Part shown: piece after piece, positions 25,576-35,367 of the stretch
How positions within the stretch are numbered: position 1 is the stretch's first letter
How the letters are laid out: each line of letters starts with the position of its first letter
From: Alphaproteobacteria bacterium
GTDB taxonomy: Bacteria; Pseudomonadota; Alphaproteobacteria; Acetobacterales; Acetobacteraceae
NCBI GenBank assembly: GCA_017307285.1
Contig: JAFKFI010000061.1
Location: forward strand, 73,803-137,802
Reading direction: 5' to 3'
Length of the DNA: 64,000 bases
Notes under the pieces: model-generated
What the model saw: the letters and a program-made list of their open reading frames with translations, nothing else
The model's database searches: none
What the model was told of the DNA's origin: nothing
Program-made: the position numbers and the translations under genes

Positions 25576-28500
25576 ATGAGCGACAACATCGAATCCGGCC
25601 CCGCATTTCTCGACACCTGGAACCGCAATGCGGACGCGCTGCGCCAAACCTACGATCCGTCGCAGGAGCACGATGCCTGCGGCGTCGGCTTGATCGCGGC
25701 ACTCGACGGCAAGAAGCGCCGCGATGTCGTGCAGGCCGGCATCGACGCACTGAAGGCGGTGTGGCATCGCGGCGCGGTCGATGCCGACGGCAAGACCGGC
25801 GACGGCGCCGGCATCCACATTGAAATCCCGCAGGATTTCTTCGCGGAGGTGGTGGAGCGCGGCGGCGACAAGGTGAAGTCGGGACCGATCGCGGTCGGCC
25901 AGGTGTTCCTGCCGAAGACCGACCTCGGCGCGCAGGAGCGCTGCCGGCAGATCGTCGAGACCGAGATCCTCAATTTCGGCTACGCGATCTATGGCTGGCG
26001 GCAGGTGCCGATCAACGTCGATTGCATCGGCGAGAAGGCGAACGCGACGCGGCCCGAGATCGAGCAGATCATGATCTGGAACGCCAAGCGCTCGACTGAG
26101 CAAGAGTTCGAGCGCGACCTCTACGTGATCCGGCGGCGTATCGAGAAGCAGGCGATCGCGGCACAGATTTCCGAGCTGTACTTCTGCTCGCTGTCGTCGC
26201 GCTCGATCATCTACAAGGGCATGTTCCTAGCCCAGAGCCTGACCGAGTTCTATCCCGACCTGCTCGATCCGCGCTTCATCTCCCGCTTCGCGATCTATCA
26301 TCAGCGCTACTCGACCAACACCTTCCCGACCTGGCGGCTCGCGCAGCCGTTCCGGATGCTTGCGCATAACGGCGAGATCAACACCGTCAACGGCAACATC
26401 AACTGGATGAAGAGCCACGAGACGCGGCTCGCCGATGAATCGCTCGGCGCGTTCATCGAGGACATCAAGCCGGTGGTGCAGGCCGGCGGCTCGGATACCG
26501 CGACCTTGGACAACGTATTCGAGCTGCTGGTGCGCGCCGGGCGGGATGCGCCGATGGCGAAGGCGCTGATGATCCCGGCGAGCATCGGCCAGGACGCGAC
26601 GATGCCGCAAGCCCATCGCGACATGTTTCTCTACTGCAATACGGTGATGGAACCGTGGGACGGGCCGGCGGCGATCGCGGCGACCGATGGGCGCTGGGTG
26701 ATCGCCGGGCTCGACCGCAACGGGCTCCGGCCGCTGCGCTACACCATCACTTCGAATGACATGCTGATCGTCGGCTCCGAGACCGGCATGGTGAAGGTCG
26801 ATCCGGCCGACGCGATCGAGAAGGGACGCGTCGGTCCCGGCCAGATCATCGGCGTCGATCTGGAGAACGCTCGGTTCTACCGCGACGACGAACTCAAGGA
26901 CGCGCTTGCGGCACGCCATCCGTACGGCGAATGGTCGAAGCGGATGACGGTGATCGACAATATCGTCAAGACCGACGAGCCGGAGCCGGTGCTCTATCAG
27001 GGCGAGGAGCTGCGCCGACGCCAGCTTGCCGTCGGCTTCACCCTCGAGGAGATGGAGATGATCCTCCATCCGATGGTGGAGGACGGCCAGGAGCCGGTCG
27101 GCAGCATGGGAGACGACACGCCGATTGCGGTGCTGTCGGGCGCCTATCGCGGCTTGCACCATTATTTCCGCCAGACCTTCAGCCAAGTCACCAATCCGCC
27201 CATCGACAGCCTGCGGGAAACCCGGGTGATGACGCTCAAGACTCGGCTGGGCAATCTCGGCAACGTGCTGGATGCGGCCTCCAGCCAGTTCGACATGCTG
27301 CAGCTCGAAAGTCCGGTGCTGTCCACCGCCGAGTTCCGCGCGATGGCGGCATTCATGGGCAGCTCTGCCTGCGTCGTGGACTGCACCTTCCCGGCGGCCG
27401 ATGGCGAGACAGGCTTGCGCGCCGCCTTGGAGCGCATCCGGCGCGAGGCCGAAGAAGGGGTACGGGCCGGCTGCACGCATGTGATTCTGACGGACGAGTA
27501 CGCCGGCGCCGAACGGGCGGCGATCCCAATGATTCTCGCCACCGGCGGCGTGCACACCTACCTTGTCCGCCAGAGCCTGCGTACCTTCACCAGCCTAAAC
27601 GTACGCAGCGCCGAGTGCATGGACGTGCATTATTTCGCGGTGCTGATCGGCGTCGGCGCGACCACGGTGAATGCCTATCTCGCACAAGAGGCGATAGCCG
27701 ACCGGCATCGTCGCGGCCTGTTTGGCGACATGAGCCTCAAGGCTGCCGTGCAACGCTACAAGAAGGCGGTGGACAAGGGCCTGCTCAAGATCATGTCCAA
27801 GATGGGAATCAGCGTGATCTCCTCCTATCGCGGCGGCTACAATTTCGAGGCCATCGGCCTGTCGCGCGCGCTGGTCGCGGAGTTCTTTCCCGGGATGCAG
27901 TCGCGCATTTCCGGCATCGGGCTATCGGGCATCGCGCGCAAGGGGCTCGAGCTGCACGAGCGCGCCTGGAACGCCGATGTCGTCACCTTGCCCGTTGGGG
28001 GCGTCTACAAGATGCGCCGGCGCGGCGAGACGCACGCCTTCGAGGGCAACCTCATCCATCTGCTGCAAAGCGCTGTGCAGACCGACAGCTATGGGATGTA
28101 TCGCCGCTATTCCGACGAGGTGCGCAAGCTGCCTCCCGTGGCTCTACGCGATCTGCTCGACTTCCGCTATCAGAGCGCCAAGCCGATCCCGGTCGACGAG
28201 GTCGAGAGCATCACCGAGATCCGCAAGCGGCTGGTGGCACCTGGCATCTCGCTCGGCGCGCTGAGCCCGGAGGCGCACGAGACATTGTCGATCGCCATGA
28301 ACCGCATCGGCGCGCGCTCCGACAGCGGCGAGGGCGGCGAAGACCCGGCGCGCTACAAGCCGCGTCCGAACGGCGATAACGCATCGTCGGCGATCAAGCA
28401 GATCGCGTCCGGCCGCTTCGGCGTCACGGCGGAGTACCTCAACAACTGCCGCGAAATCGAAATCAAGATCGCCCAGGGCGCCAAGCCCGGCGAGGGCGGA

Positions 28501-30120
28501 CAGCTGCCCGGCTTGAAGGTCTCGGAGCTGATCGGTCGGCTGCGCCACTCGCAGCCTGGCGTCATGCTCATCAGCCCGCCACCGCACCACGACATCTACT
28601 CGATCGAGGATCTGGCGCAGCTCATCTACGACCTCAAGCAGATCAACCCGGACGCCACAGTCTGCGTGAAACTCGTGTCGCGCAGCGGCATCGGCACCAT
28701 CGCGGCGGGTGTCGCCAAGGCGAAGGCCGACGCCATTCTCATCTCCGGTCATTCCGGCGGCACCGGCGCGAGCCCGCAGAGCTCGATCAAATACGCCGGG
28801 CTACCCTGGGAGATGGGGCTGTCGGAGACGCATCAGGTGTTGATGCTGAACCGGCTGCGCCATCGCGTGAAGTTGCGCACCGATGGCGGCATCAAGACCG
28901 GGCGCGACGTGGTGATCGCGGCAATGCTGGGTGCGGAGGAGTTCGGCATCGGTACGGCGAGCCTGGTGGCGATGGGCTGCATCATGGTGCGCCAGTGCCA
29001 CTCGAACACTTGCCCGGTCGGCGTCTGCACGCAGGACGAAAAGCTGCGGGCGAAATTCGACGGTTCGCCGGAGAAGGTGATCAACCTGTTCTCCTTCATC
29101 GCCGAGGACGTGCGCAACATCCTCGCCGCGCTTGGCTTCCGTAAGCTTGAGGAGGTGGTTGGGCGCACCGACCTGCTGCACCAGGTCAGCCGCGGCGCGG
29201 AGTTCCTCGACGATCTTGACCTCAACCCGCTGCTGGCGCAAGCCGATCCCGGTCCGTTCGCCCGGTTCTGCACCCAGGACGGGCGCAACGAGGTGCCCGA
29301 GACCCTGGACGCGCAGATGATCTCTGACGCCGCCGCGCTCTTTGAGCACGGCGAGAAGATGCAGCTCACCTACACCATCCGCAACACGCACCGCGCAATC
29401 GGCACGAAGATTTCGTCCAAGATCACTCGTCGCTTCGGCATGACCGGCTTGCAGCACGGGCACCTGACCGTGCGGCTGCGTGGCTCGGCGGGCCAGTCGC
29501 TCGGCGCCTTCGCGGTGCAGGGGCTCAAGCTCGAAGTGCTGGGCGACGCCAATGACTATGTCGGCAAGGGCCTCTCGGGCGCGCGTATCGTGGTGCGGCC
29601 GGCGCCCTCGTCGCTGCTGCGGAGCAACGAGAACACCATCATCGGCAACACCGTGCTGTACGGCGCGACCGCGGGAACGCTGTTCGCGGCCGGGCAGGCG
29701 GGCGAGCGGTTCGCGGTGCGCAACTCCGGCGCCGATGCGGTGGTCGAGGGCTGCGGTTCCAACGGCTGCGAGTACATGACCGGCGGGACGGTGGTGATCC
29801 TCGGCGCGGTCGGTGACAATTTCGGTGCGGGTTTCACCGGCGGCATGGCCTTCGTCTACGACCCCGACGAGCTGTTCGAGAAGCGCGTCAACCCCGATAC
29901 GCTGACCTGGCAGCGGGTCTCCTCGGCGCATTGGGAGAAGGTGGCGCGCGACCTGGTGGCGGCGCATGTCGAGGCGACGTCGAGCCGCTACGCGACTATG
30001 CTGCTGCACGACTGGGACCGTACCCTGCCTCGCTTTTGGCAGGTGGTGCCAAAGGACTATGTCAGATACCTGCCCGTCTCGCTGTCGGATGCGCCGGAGG
30101 AACTGGCGATGCCAGCCTGA
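25576..30120 (+). CDS. gltB: Glutamate synthase large subunit
   Basis: 1514 residues. The class II glutaminase domain starts with HDACGVGL, where Cys35 becomes the N-terminal nucleophile after removal of a 34-residue propeptide. The central domain and the FMN-binding synthase domain (about 800-1240) include GGIKTGRDV. The 3Fe-4S ligands are in CIMVRQCHSNTCPVGVC near residue 1135. The C-terminal beta-helix (about 1280-1490) has the GSNGCEYMTGG repeat. It converts glutamine and 2-oxoglutarate to two glutamates. It is followed by a clear intrinsic terminator. Confidence 0.98.
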   Translation: MSDNIESGPAFLDTWNRNADALRQTYDPSQEHDACGVGLIAALDGKKRRDVVQAGIDALKAVWHRGAVDADGKTGDGAGIHIEIPQDFFAEVVERGGDKVKSGPIAVGQVFLPKTDLGAQERCRQIVETEILNFGYAIYGWRQVPINVDCIGEKANATRPEIEQIMIWNAKRSTEQEFERDLYVIRRRIEKQAIAAQISELYFCSLSSRSIIYKGMFLAQSLTEFYPDLLDPRFISRFAIYHQRYSTNTFPTWRLAQPFRMLAHNGEINTVNGNINWMKSHETRLADESLGAFIEDIKPVVQAGGSDTATLDNVFELLVRAGRDAPMAKALMIPASIGQDATMPQAHRDMFLYCNTVMEPWDGPAAIAATDGRWVIAGLDRNGLRPLRYTITSNDMLIVGSETGMVKVDPADAIEKGRVGPGQIIGVDLENARFYRDDELKDALAARHPYGEWSKRMTVIDNIVKTDEPEPVLYQGEELRRRQLAVGFTLEEMEMILHPMVEDGQEPVGSMGDDTPIAVLSGAYRGLHHYFRQTFSQVTNPPIDSLRETRVMTLKTRLGNLGNVLDAASSQFDMLQLESPVLSTAEFRAMAAFMGSSACVVDCTFPAADGETGLRAALERIRREAEEGVRAGCTHVILTDEYAGAERAAIPMILATGGVHTYLVRQSLRTFTSLNVRSAECMDVHYFAVLIGVGATTVNAYLAQEAIADRHRRGLFGDMSLKAAVQRYKKAVDKGLLKIMSKMGISVISSYRGGYNFEAIGLSRALVAEFFPGMQSRISGIGLSGIARKGLELHERAWNADVVTLPVGGVYKMRRRGETHAFEGNLIHLLQSAVQTDSYGMYRRYSDEVRKLPPVALRDLLDFRYQSAKPIPVDEVESITEIRKRLVAPGISLGALSPEAHETLSIAMNRIGARSDSGEGGEDPARYKPRPNGDNASSAIKQIASGRFGVTAEYLNNCREIEIKIAQGAKPGEGGQLPGLKVSELIGRLRHSQPGVMLISPPPHHDIYSIEDLAQLIYDLKQINPDATVCVKLVSRSGIGTIAAGVAKAKADAILISGHSGGTGASPQSSIKYAGLPWEMGLSETHQVLMLNRLRHRVKLRTDGGIKTGRDVVIAAMLGAEEFGIGTASLVAMGCIMVRQCHSNTCPVGVCTQDEKLRAKFDGSPEKVINLFSFIAEDVRNILAALGFRKLEEVVGRTDLLHQVSRGAEFLDDLDLNPLLAQADPGPFARFCTQDGRNEVPETLDAQMISDAAALFEHGEKMQLTYTIRNTHRAIGTKISSKITRRFGMTGLQHGHLTVRLRGSAGQSLGAFAVQGLKLEVLGDANDYVGKGLSGARIVVRPAPSSLLRSNENTIIGNTVLYGATAGTLFAAGQAGERFAVRNSGADAVVEGCGSNGCEYMTGGTVVILGAVGDNFGAGFTGGMAFVYDPDELFEKRVNPDTLTWQRVSSAHWEKVARDLVAAHVEATSSRYATMLLHDWDRTLPRFWQVVPKDYVRYLPVSLSDAPEELAMPA

Positions 30121-30138
30121 CTGGGCCGGTTTGCGTCG

Positions 30139-30178
30139 AACGCCGCTTCTCCCGACAGGGGAGCGGCGTTTTCCTTTT
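30139..30178 (+). terminator. Rho-independent terminator after gltB
   Basis: Stem arms aacgccgc (30139-30146) and gcggcgtt (30163-30170) are extended inwards by a CTCCC/GGGAG pairing. They are followed by TTCCTTTT, a U-rich tail. It lies 19 bases after the gltB stop and separates gltDB from the next gene. Confidence 0.9.
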
Positions 30179-30220
30179 GACGCAACGGTTGGGCCTCGGG
30201 CAATCATTGCGCCGCCACGA

Positions 30221-32890
30221 ATGAGCCGCATGATGCCCGAATTTCCGCCACGCCATCAGGTCTCCATCGTCGCCTGCGCGCGCTGGGAGATCGAGGCAAT
30301 CACCGAGTGGCTGCTGTATCACCGCTCGATCGGCTTCGATCACGTCTATCTCTACTGCAACGACGACGATCCCGCCGAGCTCTACGCCGAGGTGCTGCCG
30401 TTCCTGCAGGGCGACAATCCGTTCGTCACCTTCCGGCACCACCCGTTTCAGGGGCAGCAGTTTCATATGTATATGCATTGCCTTCGCGCTCATAAGGATG
30501 AGAGCGAGTGGGTGATGTTCCTCGACGTCGACGAGTTCCTCTGCATCCGAGGCTCGAACAGCATCAAGGCCTTGCTGAGCGAGGTTCCGGAGGATTGGGA
30601 CAGCATCTCGTTCAACTGGCAGATGTTCGGCAACAGCGGAAACAAGCAGCGCTCGCGCGGCAGCGTGTTGCTGAACCACACGCAACGCGAGGCCGAGCTC
30701 AAGTTCACCTGCAAGACCTTGACCCGAACGGCGGCGATCGACCTCTCCCGCATCGAGCACAAGACCTTCATCTGGCATCATTGGGAAGATGGTTTGTTCG
30801 GCGCGATGCGCCGCTACAACGTGCTCGGCGTTCCGGTTGCCGAGGTCCGCGGACAGGATGAAGGGCGAAGTTACATCGCGATCGAAGAGAACCGTCAACG
30901 CGTCTACGACCGTGCCGTGATTCACCATTACGCCTTTCGGTCCGAGGACGACTACTTGAGACGCGCCGAACGCGGAAGCCTAGGAGAGTTCACCGGTCAG
31001 GCGCGGTATCGCGGTGTGCACGAGGCCGGGCAGGCGGCGCAGAACCTGCAGCTGCTGAACGTGGTGCGGGACACCACGTTGGCCGATTACTGGCGGGACT
31101 ATCTTGCACGCGCACAAGCAACCAGGGTGATCCCCCCACCGCGCTCACCCAACTTGGCCCTCGGCAAGCCGGCCGATCAAAGCTCGGTCTCGGAATGGTC
31201 GATCGGTCGAACGACAATCAAGGACGCGGCCGGTGCGGTGAGTGGCAGGATCACCGGCGGACATCAATTCCATACGCAGTTCGAGGCTTATCCGTGGTGG
31301 AGCGTCGATCTGCTCGGTGTCGCGCGCATCGAGGAAATCCGCATCTACAACCGGGTGGACAGCGTGGGTTGTGCCAGACGGCTGCGCCACTTCTTCATCG
31401 AAATCTCTCTCGACGGCGCGGATTGGTCGATGGTGTACACTAAGCACGACGAGCGGATGATTGGCGGGGCCGACGGGTTGCCGCTCATCATCGCGTTCGA
31501 CGCCCCGGTCGCCGCGCGCTTCCTGAAACTCACCGTAGTCGATTCCGCCTTTCTGCATCTCGATCAGGTCGAGGTGTACGGCGAGGCGGCGCCCGGAATG
31601 CCCGACGGGTTTGTCGATCCCGATGGCGACGAAATGCCGACGGGTCCACGCGTCGCCGCGTCCTCGTCCATGACCGCTGCGGTGCCAAAGATGGGTAATC
31701 GCACGACGGATGCGATCGTGCATGTCGCGTCGCGCGGCAGGATGGCCAACCAGATGATGCAATTCATGGCGGCGCACGCGCTGGCCTCGCGCGTGCCAGG
31801 ATGCCGCATCTCCGGGGTCGATCTGCCGAATTGGGGCATATCGCATCCCGTGGTACCGCGGCCGGACGGGATGGCGGATCAGCGCGTCATCCGCGTCGGT
31901 CCGCTGGACATGCGGGTCGACATTGCGAGTTTGTCAGCCAGACTGCGGAGCGGGGAAATCACGCGGGTCGAAATCGACAGTTATGCGCAGCATCTGCACA
32001 ACTTCTTGCCCGCCCAGGCATACGGCGAAATCTTCTCGCCGCCAGTCGCGGACGTGGAGGGATTCGGGCCGGACCAGCTCGTCATCAACATCCGCGGCGG
32101 CGAGATCCTGCAAGCACCGCATCCCGACTACACGCTGATCCCGCTGGAGTTCTATCAGGCGCTAACCGTCGAGACCGGGCTGCGACCGGTGTTCATGGGC
32201 CAGATCGGTGCCAATCCGTACGTCGAGCGGTTGCGCCGTGCCTTTCCGGACGCGCCGTTCCTTCCGAGCCGAGGTCCGGTAAGGGATTTCGAGATCATCC
32301 GCCGTTCGCGGAACATCGTGGTCAGCGTCAGCACCTTCTCGTGGCTCGCGGCGTGGCTGTCGGATGCGGACCAGATTTTCCTGCCGATGACCGGCTTCTA
32401 TAACCCAGCGCAATTTCCCGAAATCGACCTGCTGCCGCTGCACGATCCGCGCTATCGCTTCTACCTGTTCCCGGTGAACTACGCCGTGCCGGTCGAGCAG
32501 CACGAAGTGGCGCATCACGCGCTCGGCGGCACGTGGCGCTACATGCGTCCCGAGATGATCGAGGAACTGCGCGCCCGGTTCCCGCGGTTCGGCAGCCCCA
32601 TACGGCTATTCCACGCCGCGTTCGACGAGGAATTCTACCTGGGTCGGAATCAGGGCGTGCGCGAGGCGGTGGCGCGCGGCGCATTCAAGAGCGGCTTCGA
32701 GCACTACGTGATGTTCGGCTATTTCGAGCGGCGCGATCCGTTTCCTCTCGACAAGGCTTGGTACGGGCGGCAGTACCCGCTCGCCGCCATCGAGGTGGGC
32801 CAGGGGGACTTCGCCGATTTTCACCATCACTATCTCGCGGTAGGGCGGGAGCGGGGCCACGCGGCTGTTCCACCATTGGAGCGGGAATAA
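30221..32890 (+). CDS. Multidomain glycosyltransferase: GT92/GT2-like + discoidin + GT11-like + C-terminal module
   Basis: An 889-residue protein without signal peptide or membrane segment. Residues about 10-300 resemble the GT92/DUF23-type transferase fold (WEIEAITEWLLYHRSIGFDH, catalytic DVD in MFLDVDEFLCI near residue 100, HHYAFRSEDDYLRR). Residues about 310-455 form an F5/8 type C (discoidin) carbohydrate-binding domain starting NLALGKPADQSS. Residues about 497-755 begin VHVASRGRMANQMMQFMAAH, similar to the GRxxNQ motif of alpha-1,2-fucosyltransferases (GT11). Residues about 790-885 (FDEEFYLGRNQGVREAVARG, then DKAWYGRQYP) are a small module seen in surface-glycan proteins. It is likely a cytoplasmic bifunctional enzyme for a surface polysaccharide. 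Acceptor and donors are unknown. Confidence 0.8.
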   Translation: MSRMMPEFPPRHQVSIVACARWEIEAITEWLLYHRSIGFDHVYLYCNDDDPAELYAEVLPFLQGDNPFVTFRHHPFQGQQFHMYMHCLRAHKDESEWVMFLDVDEFLCIRGSNSIKALLSEVPEDWDSISFNWQMFGNSGNKQRSRGSVLLNHTQREAELKFTCKTLTRTAAIDLSRIEHKTFIWHHWEDGLFGAMRRYNVLGVPVAEVRGQDEGRSYIAIEENRQRVYDRAVIHHYAFRSEDDYLRRAERGSLGEFTGQARYRGVHEAGQAAQNLQLLNVVRDTTLADYWRDYLARAQATRVIPPPRSPNLALGKPADQSSVSEWSIGRTTIKDAAGAVSGRITGGHQFHTQFEAYPWWSVDLLGVARIEEIRIYNRVDSVGCARRLRHFFIEISLDGADWSMVYTKHDERMIGGADGLPLIIAFDAPVAARFLKLTVVDSAFLHLDQVEVYGEAAPGMPDGFVDPDGDEMPTGPRVAASSSMTAAVPKMGNRTTDAIVHVASRGRMANQMMQFMAAHALASRVPGCRISGVDLPNWGISHPVVPRPDGMADQRVIRVGPLDMRVDIASLSARLRSGEITRVEIDSYAQHLHNFLPAQAYGEIFSPPVADVEGFGPDQLVINIRGGEILQAPHPDYTLIPLEFYQALTVETGLRPVFMGQIGANPYVERLRRAFPDAPFLPSRGPVRDFEIIRRSRNIVVSVSTFSWLAAWLSDADQIFLPMTGFYNPAQFPEIDLLPLHDPRYRFYLFPVNYAVPVEQHEVAHHALGGTWRYMRPEMIEELRARFPRFGSPIRLFHAAFDEEFYLGRNQGVREAVARGAFKSGFEHYVMFGYFERRDPFPLDKAWYGRQYPLAAIEVGQGDFADFHHHYLAVGRERGHAAVPPLERE

Positions 32891-32941
32891 CGTCGCGAGT
32901 CCGGCTTGGCGCGGCGCGGGCGCGGTGCCATAAGCAGGGCG

Positions 32942-33610
32942 ATGCGGTACCTCTATCATCTCCCGCTGTCCCCGTTTTCGCGCAAGATCCGTCTGGTGCT
33001 TTCCGAGAAGCGCCTGCCGTTCGAGCTGCGCATGGAGAAGGTGTGGGAGCGGAGGCCGGACTATCTCGAGCTGAACCCGGCCTGCACAGTGCCGACCCTG
33101 CTCGAGGATAACGGCCTCGCGATCCCCGATTCGGGGGTGATCTGCGAATATCTCGAAGAGGCCTATCCCGACATCTCGCTGCTCGGCCGGACGCTTGCCG
33201 AGCGGGTCGAGGTGCGCCGGCTCGTTGCCTGGTTCGACGGCAAGTTCGCCGAGGAGGTTTCCAAGAACCTGGTTGGCGAGAAGTTCATGAAGCGGCTTGC
33301 CGGTCGCGGCAACCCAGACGCGAATGCGTTGCGCATCGGCTACACGGCGTTGCGCCACCATCTCCAATACATTGGCTGGCTGGCGGAGACGCGGAAGTGG
33401 CTCGGGGGGGCGAACATCTCGTTGACCGACTTCGCTGCGGCCGCGCATCTCTCGGTGATCGACTTCGCCGGCGATGTCGATTGGAGCGTGTCGCCCGCTG
33501 CGCGGGACTGGTACGCGCGGGTGAAGTCCCGGCCATGTTTTCGGGGTGTTCTCGCCGACCGGGTTCCCGGCATCACGCCGCCGGCGCACTATGCCGATCT
33601 GGACTTCTGA
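32942..33610 (+). CDS. Glutathione S-transferase family protein
   Basis: 222 residues. The N-terminal thioredoxin-like domain (about 1-80) has LYHLPLSPFSRKIRLVLSEK with Ser in the usual activating position, the cis-Pro in TVPTLLED, and the glutathione-binding DSGVICEYLEE. The all-helical C-terminal domain follows (about 90-215, ISLTDFAAAAHLSVIDF). Substrate unknown. The ATG at 32942 gives a perfect family N-terminus. Confidence 0.93.
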   Translation: MRYLYHLPLSPFSRKIRLVLSEKRLPFELRMEKVWERRPDYLELNPACTVPTLLEDNGLAIPDSGVICEYLEEAYPDISLLGRTLAERVEVRRLVAWFDGKFAEEVSKNLVGEKFMKRLAGRGNPDANALRIGYTALRHHLQYIGWLAETRKWLGGANISLTDFAAAAHLSVIDFAGDVDWSVSPAARDWYARVKSRPCFRGVLADRVPGITPPAHYADLDF

Positions 33611-33611
33611 C

Positions 33612-34439
33612 CTATCGGCTGACCGGTCCCGCGTCGAGCAGTGCGAGGTTCTGCTCGGCTAGGTCGGCGGTCGCCGTGTCGGCGGCCAGCGTCTTGGCCC
33701 GATCCCAATCTTCCCGCGCCCCGGCCGTATCGCCGGCCAGCTTGCGTTCGATGCCGCGCTCCAGCAGCGCCTCGGGGTTGTCGGGATCAAGCGCGATGGC
33801 CCGGTCGATGTCCTCCCGGGCGCGCGGCAACCGGCTCTCATTCCGCCACGCGGCGGCGCGGAACACCAGCGCATCCACCCGCTCGGGATCGAGCGCGAGC
33901 GCGTGATCGAGGTCATCGATCGCGTCCATGTAGCGTTCCATCGTGGCGGCCGTGATCGAGCGGTCTATCAGCAGGTCTGGATCATCAGGCGAAAGCGTGA
34001 GCGCCTTGCTGGCCGCGTCGTAGCCGCGCGCCGGGTCGTCCGCCATCAGCCACGCCTGTACTGCTTCGCCGAGCACGGCGGCACGCGAGGCGGCAGGCGC
34101 CTGGCTTGTGGCCACTGCCTTCTCCAGCAATTCCGCGCCGGCCTGCGGATCGCCCAGCGCGATCTGAGCCAGGGCGCGGCAGTGCAACGCCGGGGCCCCG
34201 CCGCCGGTCGCGTCCCAAGCGTCCGCGAAGGCGTAGGCCCCGGTCGGATCGTCGGCGAGCATGGCGAGGCAATGCTCATAGTCCGGCCCCTCGGCGAGCC
34301 GGGGCGGGGCGGGCGGTACCGGTGGCGTCTCCTCCGGCTGCGAGGACGGCGGCTCCTCGGCGACGGCCAGCGATAGGCCCGACCCCAGCGCAAGAACCAG
34401 GAGAGCCGCCCCGGCGAGTCTGGTGACACGGCGGTTCAT
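33612..34439 (-). CDS. Secreted tetratricopeptide-repeat protein
   Basis: 275 residues from ATG 34439. It has a signal peptide MNRRVTRLAGAALLVLALG with cleavage near AVAEE, then a Pro-rich linker. At least three canonical TPR units lie in the C-terminal half: residues about 150-255, including YMDAIDDLDHALALDPERVD and ARGYDAASKALTLSPDDPD. It is probably periplasmic, scaffolding an unknown complex. It converges with the GST gene one base away and is divergent from the SDR gene. Confidence 0.88.
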   Translation of the reverse strand: MNRRVTRLAGAALLVLALGSGLSLAVAEEPPSSQPEETPPVPPAPPRLAEGPDYEHCLAMLADDPTGAYAFADAWDATGGGAPALHCRALAQIALGDPQAGAELLEKAVATSQAPAASRAAVLGEAVQAWLMADDPARGYDAASKALTLSPDDPDLLIDRSITAATMERYMDAIDDLDHALALDPERVDALVFRAAAWRNESRLPRAREDIDRAIALDPDNPEALLERGIERKLAGDTAGAREDWDRAKTLAADTATADLAEQNLALLDAGPVSR

Positions 34440-34488
34440 GCGGGAAAGTCTATAGCTATCCCGGCCCAAGTCGGGCAAATGGGTCCGC

Positions 34489-35367
34489 ATGACACGAACC
34501 GGCGAGAGCTTGCTGGTGTTCGGGCTTGGCTATTCCGGCCGCGCCATCGCGCTAGCCGCCCAAGGGGCGGGGTTCTCCGTGATCGCGACCAGTCGGACCC
34601 CCGGCGGGACGCCGCCGCCGGAAGGAGTCGCATTGATCGACTTCGCGGCCGCGGGGTCAGCCATTGGCACGGTGACGCACCTTCTCACCACCGCCCCGCC
34701 AGAGGAAGCAGGCGATCCGGTGCTGACCCGTTATGGCGAGGAAATTGCCGCGGCCGGTCGGCTGCGCTGGATCGGCTATCTGTCCACGACGGGGGTGTAT
34801 GGCGATCGCGCGGGCGAGTGGGTGGACGAGGATACGCCGCCGACGCCGGGCTCGGCCCGCACCCGGCGGCGGCTGGCCGCTGAGCGGGATTGGAGCGCAG
34901 CGCGCGGCGCCTGTGCCGTCGATCTGTTCCGGCTGGCCGGCATCTACGGTCCCGGTCGCTCCGCGCTCGACGATCTTCGCGCCGGAACCGCCCGGCGGAT
35001 CGCCAAACCGGGGCACGCATTCGGCCGCATCCATCGCGACGATATCGCGCAAGCCGTGCTCGCCGCGATGCGGCAATCACCCCTGCCCGGGCCACGCATC
35101 CTCAACCTCGCCGACGACACCCCCGAGGAGACCGCGCGCGTCGTCGAGGAAGCGGCGCGGTTGCTCGGCGTCGAGCCACCGCCGGCCGTGCCTTTCGACG
35201 AGGCATGGGCGCGGATGAGCCCGATAGCGCGGAGCTTCTGGGCAGAAAGCCGGAAGGTGGCCAGCCGCAAGACCCAGGCAGCGCTCGGCATCGCCTGGCG
35301 CTATCCGAGCTACCGCGAGGGGCTACGTGCCATCCTCGCCGAGGAGCGGGGTGAGGGTTCGGCGTAG
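34489..35367 (+). CDS. SDR-family NAD(P)-binding protein (YeeZ-like epimerase fold)
   Basis: 292 residues. LLVFGLGYSGRAIALAA (about 8-24) is an atypical Rossmann GxGYxG motif of the YeeZ-type SDR group. IGYLSTTGVYGDRAGEWVDE and FRLAGIYGPGRSALDDLRAG follow. The canonical YxxxK is not obvious, so it may be non-catalytic or divergent. Substrate unknown. The start lies only 49 bases from the divergent TPR gene. The last 45 bases overlap the convergent hydrolase gene. Confidence 0.88.
   Translation: MTRTGESLLVFGLGYSGRAIALAAQGAGFSVIATSRTPGGTPPPEGVALIDFAAAGSAIGTVTHLLTTAPPEEAGDPVLTRYGEEIAAAGRLRWIGYLSTTGVYGDRAGEWVDEDTPPTPGSARTRRRLAAERDWSAARGACAVDLFRLAGIYGPGRSALDDLRAGTARRIAKPGHAFGRIHRDDIAQAVLAAMRQSPLPGPRILNLADDTPEETARVVEEAARLLGVEPPPAVPFDEAWARMSPIARSFWAESRKVASRKTQAALGIAWRYPSYREGLRAILAEERGEGSA

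Noticed and set aside
24051-25628. A 525-codon frame antisense to gltD
   Set aside because: Composition is that of reverse-complemented coding DNA; gltD has complete cofactor motifs.
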